A stretch of 61,165 nt of DNA, taken from assembly GCA_004552155.1 (NCBI GenBank), contig SFPF01000025.1, positions 1-61,165 on the forward strand, written 5' to 3'. Under the pieces are notes generated by a model. That model did not search any database and had not been told where the DNA came from. It worked only from the letters and a program-made list of their open reading frames with translations. This DNA is from Bacteroidales bacterium (GTDB lineage Bacteria; Bacteroidota; Bacteroidia; Bacteroidales; Bacteroidaceae). Shown one piece after another: positions 9,223-16,999 of this stretch; within the stretch, counting starts at the first letter, position 1, and each line of letters opens with the position of its first letter. A program made the position numbers and the translations under genes.

Positions 9223-9254
9223 TTTGGGCATTTGAGGCGTAATTATTAAATTTG
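9223..9254 (+). promoter_or_regulatory. Promoter of the DUF1573 gene
   Basis: TTTG at 9223-9226, a 20-base spacer and TAAATTTG at 9247-9254. The predicted start is about 40 bases before the ATG at 9301. Confidence 0.7.
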
Positions 9255-9300
9255 CACCTAAGATAATGATATTATTCCATTCTGTAAAAGATACAATCCC

Positions 9301-10404
9301 ATGCGAAGCTTCATCATATTCCTTTCAGCCTTCCTTTGCTCCACATTATATATATATGCACAACCGCAAGTGGAGTTCGCTCCCGGCACGCGGCAGGAAC
9401 TCGGCACGCTGCTCTGGCACACGCCGCGCGAGGCTGTGTTCACGCTGACCAACAAAAGCACACGCCCGCTCGTCATCACCGACGTTCACCCCGACTGCGG
9501 CTGCACGGACGCGCGGTGGACCACTTCAACCATCAACCCCGGTGCAACGGGCACCATTACCCTGCGCTATGACGCGGAACTCTTGGGACATTTCAACAAG
9601 AACGTGGCCATCACGGCGCGCTTCGCCGAGGCTGGCGAGGAGCACGCCGCCGACGATGTGGAGCGGACGTATTACGTGACCATTGGCGGCGAGGTATCGA
9701 TGACCAAAGGCGCAGACGTTTCGGCAGACTATCCTTACCAGATAGGAGATATTTATCTAAACACCGACGATGTGGAGTTCGACGACGTGCATCGCGGAGA
9801 GTTGCCCGAGAAGACGCTTTACGTGTATAACAACAGCAAAAAATCGTACGCCCCCTCCCTGATGCACCTGCCGCGCTACCTCATCGCAGAAGCATCGCCG
9901 CAAGTGATACGCCCCGGGCGCACGGGACGCGTGGTGCTGAAACTCAACAGCGACATGCTGCCCGCCATGGGACTGACGCAAACCAGCATCTACCTCTCAC
10001 TATTTCCCGGCGACCGCGTGAAGCGCGAGAACGAGATTAACGTAAGCGCCACGCTACTACCCGAGTTTATTGACACGCCCTCTTCCGAGAAACTTGCGCC
10101 CATCTGCCGCTTAGACTCTACGCACATCACGCTGCCGCCGCTTGGCAAGAAGAAACGCGTGACGGGGCAACTCACCCTGCGCAACGATGGCAATACGCCG
10201 CTCGTTATCAGTGCATTGCAAGTATATAATCCGGGATTGGGCGTGAGCATCGGCAAGCAGAAAATCATGCCGGGCGAGAGCGAGAAAATCAAAATCACGG
10301 TAAACGCTAACAGCCACTATTTCAAGGGCCGCCGCCGCGTGCTGCTCATCACGAACGACCCCGCGCAACCCAAAACAGTGATTGACGTGATTGTCGGGAA
10401 ATGA
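9301..10404 (+). CDS. DUF1573 family exported protein
   Basis: Function is not established. The 367 residues begin with a signal peptide (MRSFIIFLSAFLCSTLYIYAQ). The first Ig-like beta-sandwich carries the DUF1573 hallmark VFTLTNKSTRPLVITDVHPDCGCTDARW, including the conserved CGC. A second similar fold near the C-terminus has LTLRNDGNTPLVISALQVYNPGLGV and a final VLLITNDPAQPKTVIDVIV. The layout resembles ASPM/SPD-2/Hydin-type Ig repeats used in envelope or cell-surface assembly. It has its own promoter and stands alone between dnaA and tRNA-Pro. Confidence 0.8.
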   Translation: MRSFIIFLSAFLCSTLYIYAQPQVEFAPGTRQELGTLLWHTPREAVFTLTNKSTRPLVITDVHPDCGCTDARWTTSTINPGATGTITLRYDAELLGHFNKNVAITARFAEAGEEHAADDVERTYYVTIGGEVSMTKGADVSADYPYQIGDIYLNTDDVEFDDVHRGELPEKTLYVYNNSKKSYAPSLMHLPRYLIAEASPQVIRPGRTGRVVLKLNSDMLPAMGLTQTSIYLSLFPGDRVKRENEINVSATLLPEFIDTPSSEKLAPICRLDSTHITLPPLGKKKRVTGQLTLRNDGNTPLVISALQVYNPGLGVSIGKQKIMPGESEKIKITVNANSHYFKGRRRVLLITNDPAQPKTVIDVIVGK

Positions 10405-10493
10405 AATTTCTGCGCTTATATTTGGCAAGAAGAGAAAAAAGAAGTAATTTTTTATGCAAAACGCCCGCCACAGGAGATTTTTGTAATTACTAT

Positions 10494-10566
10494 CGGAAAG
10501 TAGCGCAGTTGGTAGCGCACTACGTTCGGGACGTAGGGGTCGGGCGTTCGAGTCGCCTCTTTCCGA
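10494..10566 (+). tRNA. tRNA-Pro (anticodon CGG)
   Basis: Acceptor stem CGGAAAG pairs with CTTTCCG. The D arm contains AGTTGGTAGCGC, and the anticodon stem CTACG/CGTAG closes the loop TTCGGGA, giving CGG. The T arm is GGGCG TTCGAGT CGCCT. Length is 73 nt, and a CA follows the discriminator A but not a full CCA. A TATATTTG -7 element lies at 10417-10424. Confidence 0.93.
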
Positions 10567-10567
10567 C

Positions 10568-10610
10568 AAGCCGGTCGATAGACAAATTTGTTTATCGACC
10601 GGCTTTTTTT
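10568..10610. terminator. Terminator after tRNA-Pro
   Basis: A 13-bp stem (AAGCCGGTCGATA with its complement at 10593-10605) is followed by T residues. It also faces the end of the minus-strand gene at 10627. Confidence 0.88.
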
Positions 10611-10626
10611 ATATCACATAAACATT

Positions 10627-11696
10627 TTACTTGCACTCCCGCCACCACGCCGTGCCGTCTGCCGTGCTGCACAGCATATAAGGCACGACAATCACAGGCA
10701 CGGGGCGGGCCGAAGCATCGGCAGGCACATCCGTCGCGTCGTAAAGGTTAAAACTCAAATACGGCACGCCATAATCATTAAATTTACCGACAATATCCTT
10801 CGCCACGCTTTCAGAGAAATACGCCGTTTCGTATTTCTCGGGACAGACATATACCAAAGGCCCCACCTGCAAAGCCACCTCACCGCGCTGCACCTTGCCC
10901 TCGACATCGAGGCGGCGCAACAGCTGCACATCAAACGGGAAATCCACAAACACCTCGTCGCCGCTGCGCCATTCGCGCTCAATCACCAAATAGCCGCGCT
11001 CAATCGTCGGTTGCTCCCACTCGTGCCCGTTTACGTAGACCGTAGGAGCGGTGCGCTCTTTCCCGGCATAGCAGAAATTTTGCCCGTCGCCCGGCTGGCG
11101 CGTTGCCCACAAAGGCATGCGCAGGCGGAACTTAAACGGCAAATGCTTCTTGCTCAACCCGAGGAAACGGAATTTCACCCGTTCGCCGTAGGGCATCTCT
11201 GTGTTTTGGTCCACAATCATACTAAACTGCTCGGTGGCGATGCGCGTTGTGCTATTCAGAAAAAAGTTGGCGTAGATGCCCTCCTTGTCAGTGCAGTACA
11301 TCATGCCCGGCGCAGAGAGCAAAGCCTCACTGGCCATGAGCCTATCCTTCGTTCCGCGCGGTTGAATGGTGTCGGCCATGGTGTGCAGCAGGGCGTTGAA
11401 TACGAGGCGTTCCATATCGTCGGCACGGCGTGCGTCGCCGGTCATGAGCAGCAACGAGGCATTCTGGTAAAGTGCCACGGCAGCTGCCGCTCCCTGCGGA
11501 ATGGCAAAGGAATCGCCCGCACCACCCACAATGCTGAATTGCTTGGCAACCGTCTCCTTATAATTATTGACTGCCAACTCAAAACGCTGTCGGGCGACAC
11601 AAACTGCAGCGGCGCTTTCAGCCGCGTCTGCGCCAAAGAAAACGTTGCAAAACTGGCGAAGAGCAAAAGCAAAAAGAAGGAAAAGCGACGTTTCAT
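10627..11696 (-). CDS. GH127-like (DUF1680) exported protein, frameshifted
   Basis: The start MKRRFSFFLLLLFASFATFSLAQ is a signal peptide. After SPDSV the frame must change at about 11580-11584 (a run of four A; one base lacking) to continue FELAVNNYKETVAKQFSIVGG. The rest matches the C-terminal half of GH127 beta-L-arabinofuranosidase-type proteins: alpha-helical part, GMMYCTDKEGIYANFF, then the beta-domain YVNGHEWEQPTIERGYLVIEREWRSGD and GPLVYVCPEKYE. At about 356 residues it is far shorter than typical GH127 (over 600), and the usual CCPPN cysteine motif is absent. It may be a divergent or internally shortened enzyme, so activity is doubtful. A CAAAATTA (-7 on the minus strand) lies at 11722-11729. 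Confidence 0.6.
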
Positions 11697-11802
11697 ACTG
11701 GTAGTTAGTTGTTTCTTGCTGCAAAATTATAGAAATATGCGGACTGCGCAGCATTTGCAGACATTATATTATATAGAAAGCAATAAAATCAAGTTTCACC
11801 CC

Positions 11803-11835
11803 TTGTGAAGGATTTGTGAAAGGTTTGTGAAGGGT
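11803..11835. repeat. Three direct 11-bp repeats (TTGTGAAGG type)
   Basis: TTGTGAAGGAT, TTGTGAAAGGT and TTGTGAAGGGT are perfectly adjacent, one helical turn each. They lie in the 11697-12062 gap between the GH127-like gene and tyrA. The only other thing seen there is a 25-codon open stretch at 11986-12066 ending KEHVKEVEAH, which is too short to call. Confidence 0.6.
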
Positions 11836-12062
11836 TTGGCGTGCAAATCCTTCAGCCGTTCCGTTTTGAAAACCAACAAGATAAGCCTCAGAATGAATAG
11901 ATGAATAGTTTTTCGGGAAAAAAAATTGCGTATAGGGAAGCATGAAAAGGGGCAGCGTGGCAATCTTAGATTTTAAGATTTATAAAAAATAAATTGCCGC
12001 AAACTTGAACTTGAAGGCGCCAAGGATGAGACCAAGGAACATGTGAAAGAAGTCGAAGCGCA

Positions 12063-12842
12063 CTAAAGACCCTCGCACACATTTTTTCGAATGCGACGGA
12101 TAAAGGCGTTGAGACCTTCCTCGTCCTTCTGCTCAATAAGGTGGGCGAGCGTTTCCATTTCGCTGCCAATCTTTCGCACCTGCCCTACGGTGTAAGGATT
12201 AAAAAGGATTTCGCGCAGGAGGCAGTCATCCTCGCCGAGCACGCCGCGGGCGATGCGCAGGTGCCGCTTGAAGGTTGTGCCGGGCGCGTCCTGATGCTTC
12301 ATCACTGCCGAGAAGACGAACGTGGAAACAAAGGGAATGCTCAGGGAATAGGCCACCGTTTCGTCGTGCTCCTCAAAGGTGTATTCACACACGTTCAGCC
12401 CGAGGCGGTTCTTATAGAGGTCGCGGAAGAAGATGCGTCCCATATAGTCGCCCTCGGTGATAATCACGGCGTTCTCATCGTGGAGCGCGCCGAGGTTGGC
12501 AAAGGTAGGACCAAACATCGGGTGGGCGTAGCGGCGGCCGCTGGCCTCGTAAAAGTCTTTCAGCCCCGTCTTGACGGACGCAATGTCACTCAAGATGCAG
12601 TCCTGCGGCAGGAGCGGCAGCACACGGCGGAAAGCGTCTAAGGTGTGCTTGAGCGACACGGCGTTGATCACGAGTTCGGGGCGAAACTCCTTAATTTCTT
12701 CCTCGGCGGTAAACCGCTGCGTGTTGTACATGAAGCGCAACCGCTTGGGGTCGGTGTCGAACACCGCCGTCTCGTGGTCGAAACTAAGGATATCTGTAAA
12801 GAAAGAGCCCATCTTGCCGGCTCCGAGTATAAGTATGCGCAT
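12063..12842 (-). CDS. tyrA: Prephenate dehydrogenase
   Basis: Converts prephenate to 4-hydroxyphenylpyruvate with NAD+, the tyrosine branch. It begins MRILILGAGKMGSFFTDILS, a Rossmann GxGxMG fingerprint. Further on are SDIASVKTGL, HPMFGPTFANLGAL (substrate loop with His) and EEHDETVAYSLSIPFV with the conserved His of this enzyme. The 259-residue length is normal for the Bacteroidales monofunctional form. It is the last gene of the pheA - aminotransferase - aroF - tyrA operon, 12 bases after the DAHP synthase/chorismate mutase gene, and so is expected to be under the attenuator at 15.9-16.1 kb. Confidence 0.92.
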   Translation of the reverse strand: MRILILGAGKMGSFFTDILSFDHETAVFDTDPKRLRFMYNTQRFTAEEEIKEFRPELVINAVSLKHTLDAFRRVLPLLPQDCILSDIASVKTGLKDFYEASGRRYAHPMFGPTFANLGALHDENAVIITEGDYMGRIFFRDLYKNRLGLNVCEYTFEEHDETVAYSLSIPFVSTFVFSAVMKHQDAPGTTFKRHLRIARGVLGEDDCLLREILFNPYTVGQVRKIGSEMETLAHLIEQKDEEGLNAFIRRIRKNVCEGL

Positions 12843-12854
12843 GGAGTTATTGAT

Positions 12855-13804
12855 TTATTTCTTATTCATCAATTCAATTTGCTGGCGCACGCTTTCTTCG
12901 TGAATATCCTCAAACACGCTTTTCACAAATTCGGGCGCCATGCCGCAGAGCACGCCTTGTGCGCCGCGCTTGTCAAGGATTTCGTTGTAGCGACGCGTTT
13001 GCACGACGGTCATGTTGTGCTCCAATTTATACTGTCGTTCCATAAGGTTGTTGTCGATTTCATCGATGTGGCGACGCAGGGTTTCAAGGCTTTCCGTCGT
13101 GGGGGCAAGCTCGCGAACCACGAGTTTTGAGAGGATAAAGTCGAGTACGTCGGGCGTGACCTGCTGCTTCGCGTCGCTCCAAGCGCAGTCGGGCGTGCAA
13201 TGGCTTTCCACCATAAGGCCGTCGAAACCGAGGTCCATGGCCTGCTGGCAAAGCGGGGCGATCAGTTCACGCACGCCGCCGATATGGCTCGGGTCGCAGA
13301 AGATAGGCAGATTGGGGATGCGGCGGCGCAATTCTATGGGGCGCCGTTGAGGCGTTCTATGCCGCCAATCCAAAGTTCAAGGTCGGGATTGACGGGGTTC
13401 TTCACAAGCACAGGCACATCTATGCCTTTCAAGGCATCTGCAAGAGCCTGCATCGCGAAGGGATTGGCCACGGTGCGCGCACCTACCCAAAGGATATCCA
13501 CTTCTGCCGCGAGCGCAGCCTCGACATGCTGCGGCGTAGCCACTTCGGTTGCCACGAGCATGCCGGTTTCTTTCTTCACCCGCGTGAGCCACGGCAGCCC
13601 CGGTTCGCCCACGCCCTCAAAACCGCCGGGCTTGGTACGGGGTTTCCAAATGCCTGCGCGAAAAATGCGCACGCCCTTGCCTGCCAGTTGGCACGCTGTA
13701 TTCATTACCTGTTCTTCCGTTTCGGCCGAGCAAGGGCCGGCTATAATTAGCGGACGCTGCATCTCTATGCCGGGCAGCGATAAAGGAGTAATATTGAGTT
13801 CCAT
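12855..13804 (-). CDS. DAHP synthase / chorismate mutase fusion, internally deleted
   Basis: First enzyme of the shikimate pathway fused to chorismate mutase. Seen: MQRPLIIAGPCSAETEEQV, IFRAGIWKPRTKPGGFEG, DILWVGARTVANPFAMQ and LVKNPVNPDLELWIGGIERLN, then a break. The next frame resumes at PIELRRRIPNLPIFCDPSHIGG. The family segment between (normally holding GAIHRGFS and about 28 residues) is lost with a frameshift at about 13340. The C-terminal mutase helix reads DEIDNNLMERQYKLEHN, lacking about 14 residues that normally hold an active-site Arg. The gene stays within the aromatic operon, between the aminotransferase and tyrA. The family is certain; both defects are more likely assembly errors than decay. 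Confidence 0.88.
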
Positions 13805-13816
13805 ATTATTTGTGAT

Positions 13817-13858
13817 TTAGTAGACGAGTAGAGAAGTAAACAAGTAGACGAGTAGAAA
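13817..13858. repeat. 8-nt-unit repeat, copy B (one arm only)
   Basis: TTAGTAGACGAGTAGAGAAG followed by TAAACAAGTAGACGAGTAG is the left arm of the family without the right arm. It fills the gap between the aminotransferase stop and the start of the DAHP synthase gene, inside the operon. Confidence 0.75.
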
Positions 13859-13863
13859 TGATA

Positions 13864-15043
13864 TTATTTGCAAATAGCGTTAATCCGTTGCAAGGCTTCC
13901 TGGAGTTTTTCTTCGGAGGCGCAAAGCGAGATGCGCACGTAGCGGTCGCCATTGCTGCCAAAGATGAAACCGGGCGTGAGAAACACGTGCGCCTCATGCA
14001 ACACGCGCTCCGTAAGCTGCTCGGCATTGTCCATGCCTTCGGGGATACGTCCCCATAGGAACATGCCCACCTGCGCGGGGTCGAAGGTGCAGCCGAGTGC
14101 AGCCATGATGGCTTCTGCCAAGCGGCGGCGTCGCGCGTATATATATATATTGTGTTCCTCGTGCCAGGCATCGGCATTGTCGTAGGCCGTGGCTGCTGCG
14201 AGCTGCAAAGCGCGGAAGGTGCCCGAGTCTATATTACTCTTCACTTTAAGCACCCAACTTACAAACTCGGCGTTCGAGGCAAGCATGCCCACGCGCCAGC
14301 CCGGCATGTTGTGGCTCTTGCTCATGGAGTTGAGTTCTATGCAGCAGTCCTTTGCACCCGGCACTTGCAAAATGCTGAGCCTTTCGCTGGAGAGGATAAA
14401 GCTGTAAGGATTGTCGTTGATAACGACAAAGCCTTTGCGCCGCGCCAGTTCCACCGCCCGCTCGTACGTAGTGCGCTGCGCCGCCGCGCCGGTGGGCATG
14501 TGCGGGTAATTCATCCACAGGATACGCACGCGGCTGTCGTCGGTGAGGCGTTCGAGTTCTTCAAAGTCGGGCTGCCAGCCGTTTTCGGGGCGCAAGCCGT
14601 AGGGCACCACCTCGCAACCGAGCAGTTTGGAGAGCGAGGTGTAAGTGGGGTAGCCGGGATTTGGCACGAGCACCTTGTCGCCCACATTGGCCAGCGCGAG
14701 CGTGGCGTGGAGGATGCCTTCTTTCGAACCGATGAGCGGCTGGATTTCGCGGTCGGGGTCGAGCGTCACGCCGAACCAGCGGCTGTAGAATCCTGCCATG
14801 GCCGTGCGCAGTTCTTTCGTGCCCATCGTGGGCTGGTAGCCGTGCCCGTCAGGGCGTTTCGCCTCGCGACAGAGCGTTTCGACCGTTTCAGTCGAAGGGC
14901 AGGTCGGGGCTGCCTATGGCGAGCGAGATAATGTCTGCGCCCTGCGCCCTCATCTGCGCCACCTCCTTGAGTTTTCTTGAAAAATAGTATTCGCTCACGC
15001 CGCTCAGGCGGTCGGCGGGCTGGGGTTTGCGTAATGCGTCCAT
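13864..15043 (-). CDS. PLP aminotransferase of the aromatic operon, frameshifted
   Basis: Class I/II aminotransferase, probably transaminating phenylpyruvate and hydroxyphenylpyruvate, or an aspartate/diaminopimelate-type relative. It starts MDALRKPQPADRLSGVSEYYFSRKL, 2 bases after the pheA stop. IISLAIGSPDLPFD is followed by a stop in frame, while ETVETLCREAKRPDGHGYQPTMG continues in the next frame; one extra base at about 14892 explains this. The fold-type I motifs are present: NPGYPTY, NYPHMPTGA, NDNPYSF and SMSKSHNMPGWRVG, with the PLP Lys in SKSHN. Corrected length is 392 residues. Specificity is inferred only from the operon. Confidence 0.87.
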
Positions 15044-15045
15044 AA

Positions 15046-15876
15046 TTATTTGCCTTTATATTCTCCCAAAATCTTCAACGCGCGGGTCAGCGGGCGCAGC
15101 GCGTCGACGCTCTGCCGGAAGCGTAGGCTGTCGCTGTACACCACGTCCACATAAAACAGGTATTCCCACTCATGGCCTATGATGGGCAAAGATTGGATTT
15201 TGGTGAGGTTGATCTTGTAGAAACTGAAAATGCTGAGCACCTGCGAGAGCGAGCCTTCCTCGTGGGGCAGGGCAAAGACGATGCTGCTCTTGTCGGCCTC
15301 TTCCTGCTGCCTCACGGCTTCGGCCTGCCAGGGATCTGCCAGCACGAGGAAGCGCGTGAAGTTGTGCTTGTTGTCCTCAATGCCCCGCGCCAGGACTTTC
15401 AGGCCGTAGATGCCGGCCGCATCGGCGTGGCACACGGCGGCGTGCCCGCGCAGCTGCTCTCGGGCTATCTGTTCCGCCGCTCCGGCCGTGTCGTCGGTTT
15501 CCACGAGTTTCACCCCGCGCTTTTCCGAGAGGAAGCGGCGGCACTGCGCAAGGGCCACGGGGTGGGAGTTTATTTCGCGTATGTCGTCGGCCGTGTCTTC
15601 GGGCAGACACATCAGGCTATGCTCTACGTGCAACTTGTGTTCGCCCACAATGCTCATGCCGCTCTCGCGCAGAAGTTCGTAGTTGTGGAGCAGGCTGCCG
15701 GCGATGGTGTTTTCAATCGCCACCATACCGAGGCAGGCGCTGTCGATGCGCATCTGCCGGAACACGTCCTCGAACGTGTCGCAGCACACGAGCCTGAGCT
15801 CCTCTCCTTTGAAATACTGATGGGCGGCAATGTCGTGGAACGAACCGCGAATGCCCTGGATGGCTATCTTTTTCAT
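15046..15876 (-). CDS. pheA: Prephenate dehydratase
   Basis: Converts prephenate to phenylpyruvate, the phenylalanine branch. The 276 residues start MKKIAIQGIRGSFHDIAAHQYF, include VAIENTIAGSLLHNYELL and the catalytic NFTRFLVL (Thr-Arg-Phe). A C-terminal ACT domain (SSIVFALPHEEGSLSQVLSIFSFYKINLTKIQSLPI) binds phenylalanine for feedback control. It is the first gene of the aromatic operon. Upstream lie a terminator, a complementary antiterminator segment and a Phe/Tyr-rich leader peptide, so transcription is expected to fall when charged tRNA-Phe and tRNA-Tyr are plentiful. The long open frame upstream of 15876 crosses the terminator and is not the start. Confidence 0.95.
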   Translation of the reverse strand: MKKIAIQGIRGSFHDIAAHQYFKGEELRLVCCDTFEDVFRQMRIDSACLGMVAIENTIAGSLLHNYELLRESGMSIVGEHKLHVEHSLMCLPEDTADDIREINSHPVALAQCRRFLSEKRGVKLVETDDTAGAAEQIAREQLRGHAAVCHADAAGIYGLKVLARGIEDNKHNFTRFLVLADPWQAEAVRQQEEADKSSIVFALPHEEGSLSQVLSIFSFYKINLTKIQSLPIIGHEWEYLFYVDVVYSDSLRFRQSVDALRPLTRALKILGEYKGK

Positions 15877-15893
15877 GCTGTGCTTTTTCAAAC

Positions 15894-15926
15894 AAAAAGT
15901 CCCGCTTCTTCGTTGGAAGCGGGACT
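15894..15926 (-). terminator. Attenuator terminator of the pheA operon
   Basis: In the RNA, AGTCCCGCTTC (15926-15916), a 7-nt loop and GAAGCGGGACT (15908-15898) form a perfect 11-bp stem ending in U residues, only 18 bases before the pheA ATG. Its first arm can pair instead with GAAGCGGGA at 15975-15967, just after the leader stop codon, giving a competing antiterminator. Confidence 0.88.
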
Positions 15927-15978
15927 GAATTGTTGTATGGTCAAATGTTATGTTTGGCACGCGCTTTCCCGCTTCGCT

Positions 15979-16029
15979 TTACTGAGCAAAGTAAAAGTAA
16001 AAGCCGAAAAACTGTGCGTTGTGTGCCAT
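15979..16029 (-). CDS. Phe/Tyr leader peptide of the pheA operon
   Basis: A 16-codon open frame, MAHNAQFFGFYFYFAQ, ending in TAA. Seven of nine consecutive residues are Phe or Tyr (five Phe, two Tyr). It begins about 36 bases after the predicted transcript start and ends 3 bases before the antiterminator arm. The arrangement is that of E. coli pheL. A ribosome stalling on Phe or Tyr codons would leave the antiterminator arm free; a ribosome reaching the stop would cover it and allow termination. The peptide itself need have no function. This is inference from sequence layout, but each part is visible. Confidence 0.85.
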   Translation of the reverse strand: MAHNAQFFGFYFYFAQ

Positions 16030-16071
16030 AAATAAGCCTATGCTATTGGTGCGATAATTGCTTTTCGCTTG

Positions 16072-16102
16072 CAAATGTAGTACATTCCATGCAAAATGCA
16101 AA
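16072..16102 (-). promoter_or_regulatory. Promoter of the pheA leader and operon
   Basis: On the minus strand TTTG (16102-16099), a 19-base spacer and TACATTTG (16079-16072) match the Bacteroidetes consensus exactly. Transcription would start near 16065, giving a leader RNA of about 190 nt before pheA. Confidence 0.82.
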
Positions 16103-16138
16103 CGATTTGCTATAAAAGTTTTGTTTTAAGCAACATTT

Positions 16139-16236
16139 TTAGTAAACAAGTAAACAAGACAGAGATGTCTTGCTAATTATATTTTACATGAGTAACTTGT
16201 CTCGTCTACTCGTTTACTTGTAAACTCGTCTACTAA
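16139..16236. repeat. 8-nt-unit fold-back repeat, copy C (complete)
   Basis: TTAGTAAACAAGTAAACAAG, then GACAGAGATGTC, an AT-rich centre, and a right arm CTCGTCTACTCGTTTACTTG ending TACTAA. The arms are imperfect inverted copies, giving a long hairpin of about 98 nt upstream of the pheA promoter. Confidence 0.85.
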
Positions 16237-16254
16237 TAAACGCAAAAAACGTCC

Positions 16255-16746
16255 TTACATTATCTTATTGCTCTCGATATCCCTGATCACGGCCTCGGCT
16301 GCTCGGTCCACTAACTTCGAGGTCATTTGAGAAAGATGGTTTGTGGCGTGCCACCAATCTCCTTGCATAGCCATGTGGAGGCATTTCTCGGGGCGAAAGC
16401 CATAGCGTAGCCTTATTCTCGAAGCAATCCTATTGGCCAGTTCCATCTTTCGCTCCATTCTAAGTTGGGAATTCTTGTGCGCCTGCTCGGGATTGTTGAT
16501 TTCGGCCGGGTCTATCTGCATCGCTTTCTGGAGCGCGAGGAAATGCTCCACGCTCTCCACCGTTCCCGTATAGGTGCCGCAGCAGGCCGTTATTTTGAGG
16601 TGGCCTGTTTGAGGCATATACTCAATACTGTCCTGCCACGTCCAATAAGGATATATTCCATACCGCCCGCGCCCTCTGCCGTGGAACACAAATCCTTGCC
16701 GCTCGCAAAAAGTCTCGATGCTTTGGTTCGTTTCTTCGTTGTGCAT
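16255..16746 (-). CDS. Hypothetical protein, 163 residues
   Basis: I do not recognise this protein. It is soluble, with no signal peptide or membrane helix. It has a Gly/Arg-rich patch (FHGRGRGRYGIYPYWTWQDSIEYM), a strand-like middle (GHLKITACCGTYTGTVESVEHFLALQKAMQI) and a helical C-terminal half rich in Arg and Met (MERKMELANRIASRIRLRYGF). It stands alone between two repeat-rich gaps, next to an LRR relic, and could be an accessory gene. ATG at 16746 is the first in frame; no promoter was seen. Confidence 0.55.
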   Translation of the reverse strand: MHNEETNQSIETFCERQGFVFHGRGRGRYGIYPYWTWQDSIEYMPQTGHLKITACCGTYTGTVESVEHFLALQKAMQIDPAEINNPEQAHKNSQLRMERKMELANRIASRIRLRYGFRPEKCLHMAMQGDWWHATNHLSQMTSKLVDRAAEAVIRDIESNKIM

Positions 16747-16836
16747 GTTTTTAGTGTTTAGAGGTTACATATATAATATTGTAACGTCGCCCCCAAAATT
16801 CAATTTTTACAATGATTTTTTTTCGAAATCCGGGCT

Positions 16837-16938
16837 TCAATCTTCAACCACCGTGAGGGCTTTCCACCACTCAGCATTACGGTAAGCCTCGGCCGAGCCT
16901 TTGGGGACATGCAACCTAACGTCTGGCAAAGGCGACAT
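16837..16938 (-). pseudogene. Relic of a BspA-type leucine-rich repeat surface protein
   Basis: A short minus-strand frame reads LPDVRLHVPKGSAEAYRNAE followed by WWKALTVVED and a stop. This is the typical last repeat of LRR_5/BspA-like proteins of Prevotella and relatives. Nothing of the remaining repeats is present. Upstream is only a 26-codon open frame (MKDTTSTSNFEF..., in another frame, 16911-16993). The piece looks like the stump of a deleted gene. Confidence 0.6.
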
Positions 16939-16999
16939 TCAGCGACGCATCTTCATCGCAAAACTCAAAGTTAGATGTTGAGGTTGTATCTTTCATGGT

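Noticed and set aside
7200..9300. Chromosomal origin next to dnaA
   Set aside because: No cluster of DnaA boxes was seen in the gaps on either side; in Bacteroidales dnaA is often not at the origin.
11983..12066. 25-codon plus-strand frame ending KEHVKEVEAH before tyrA
   Set aside because: It may be a relic but has no start, no flanking homologous part and no recognised family; it is too short to support.
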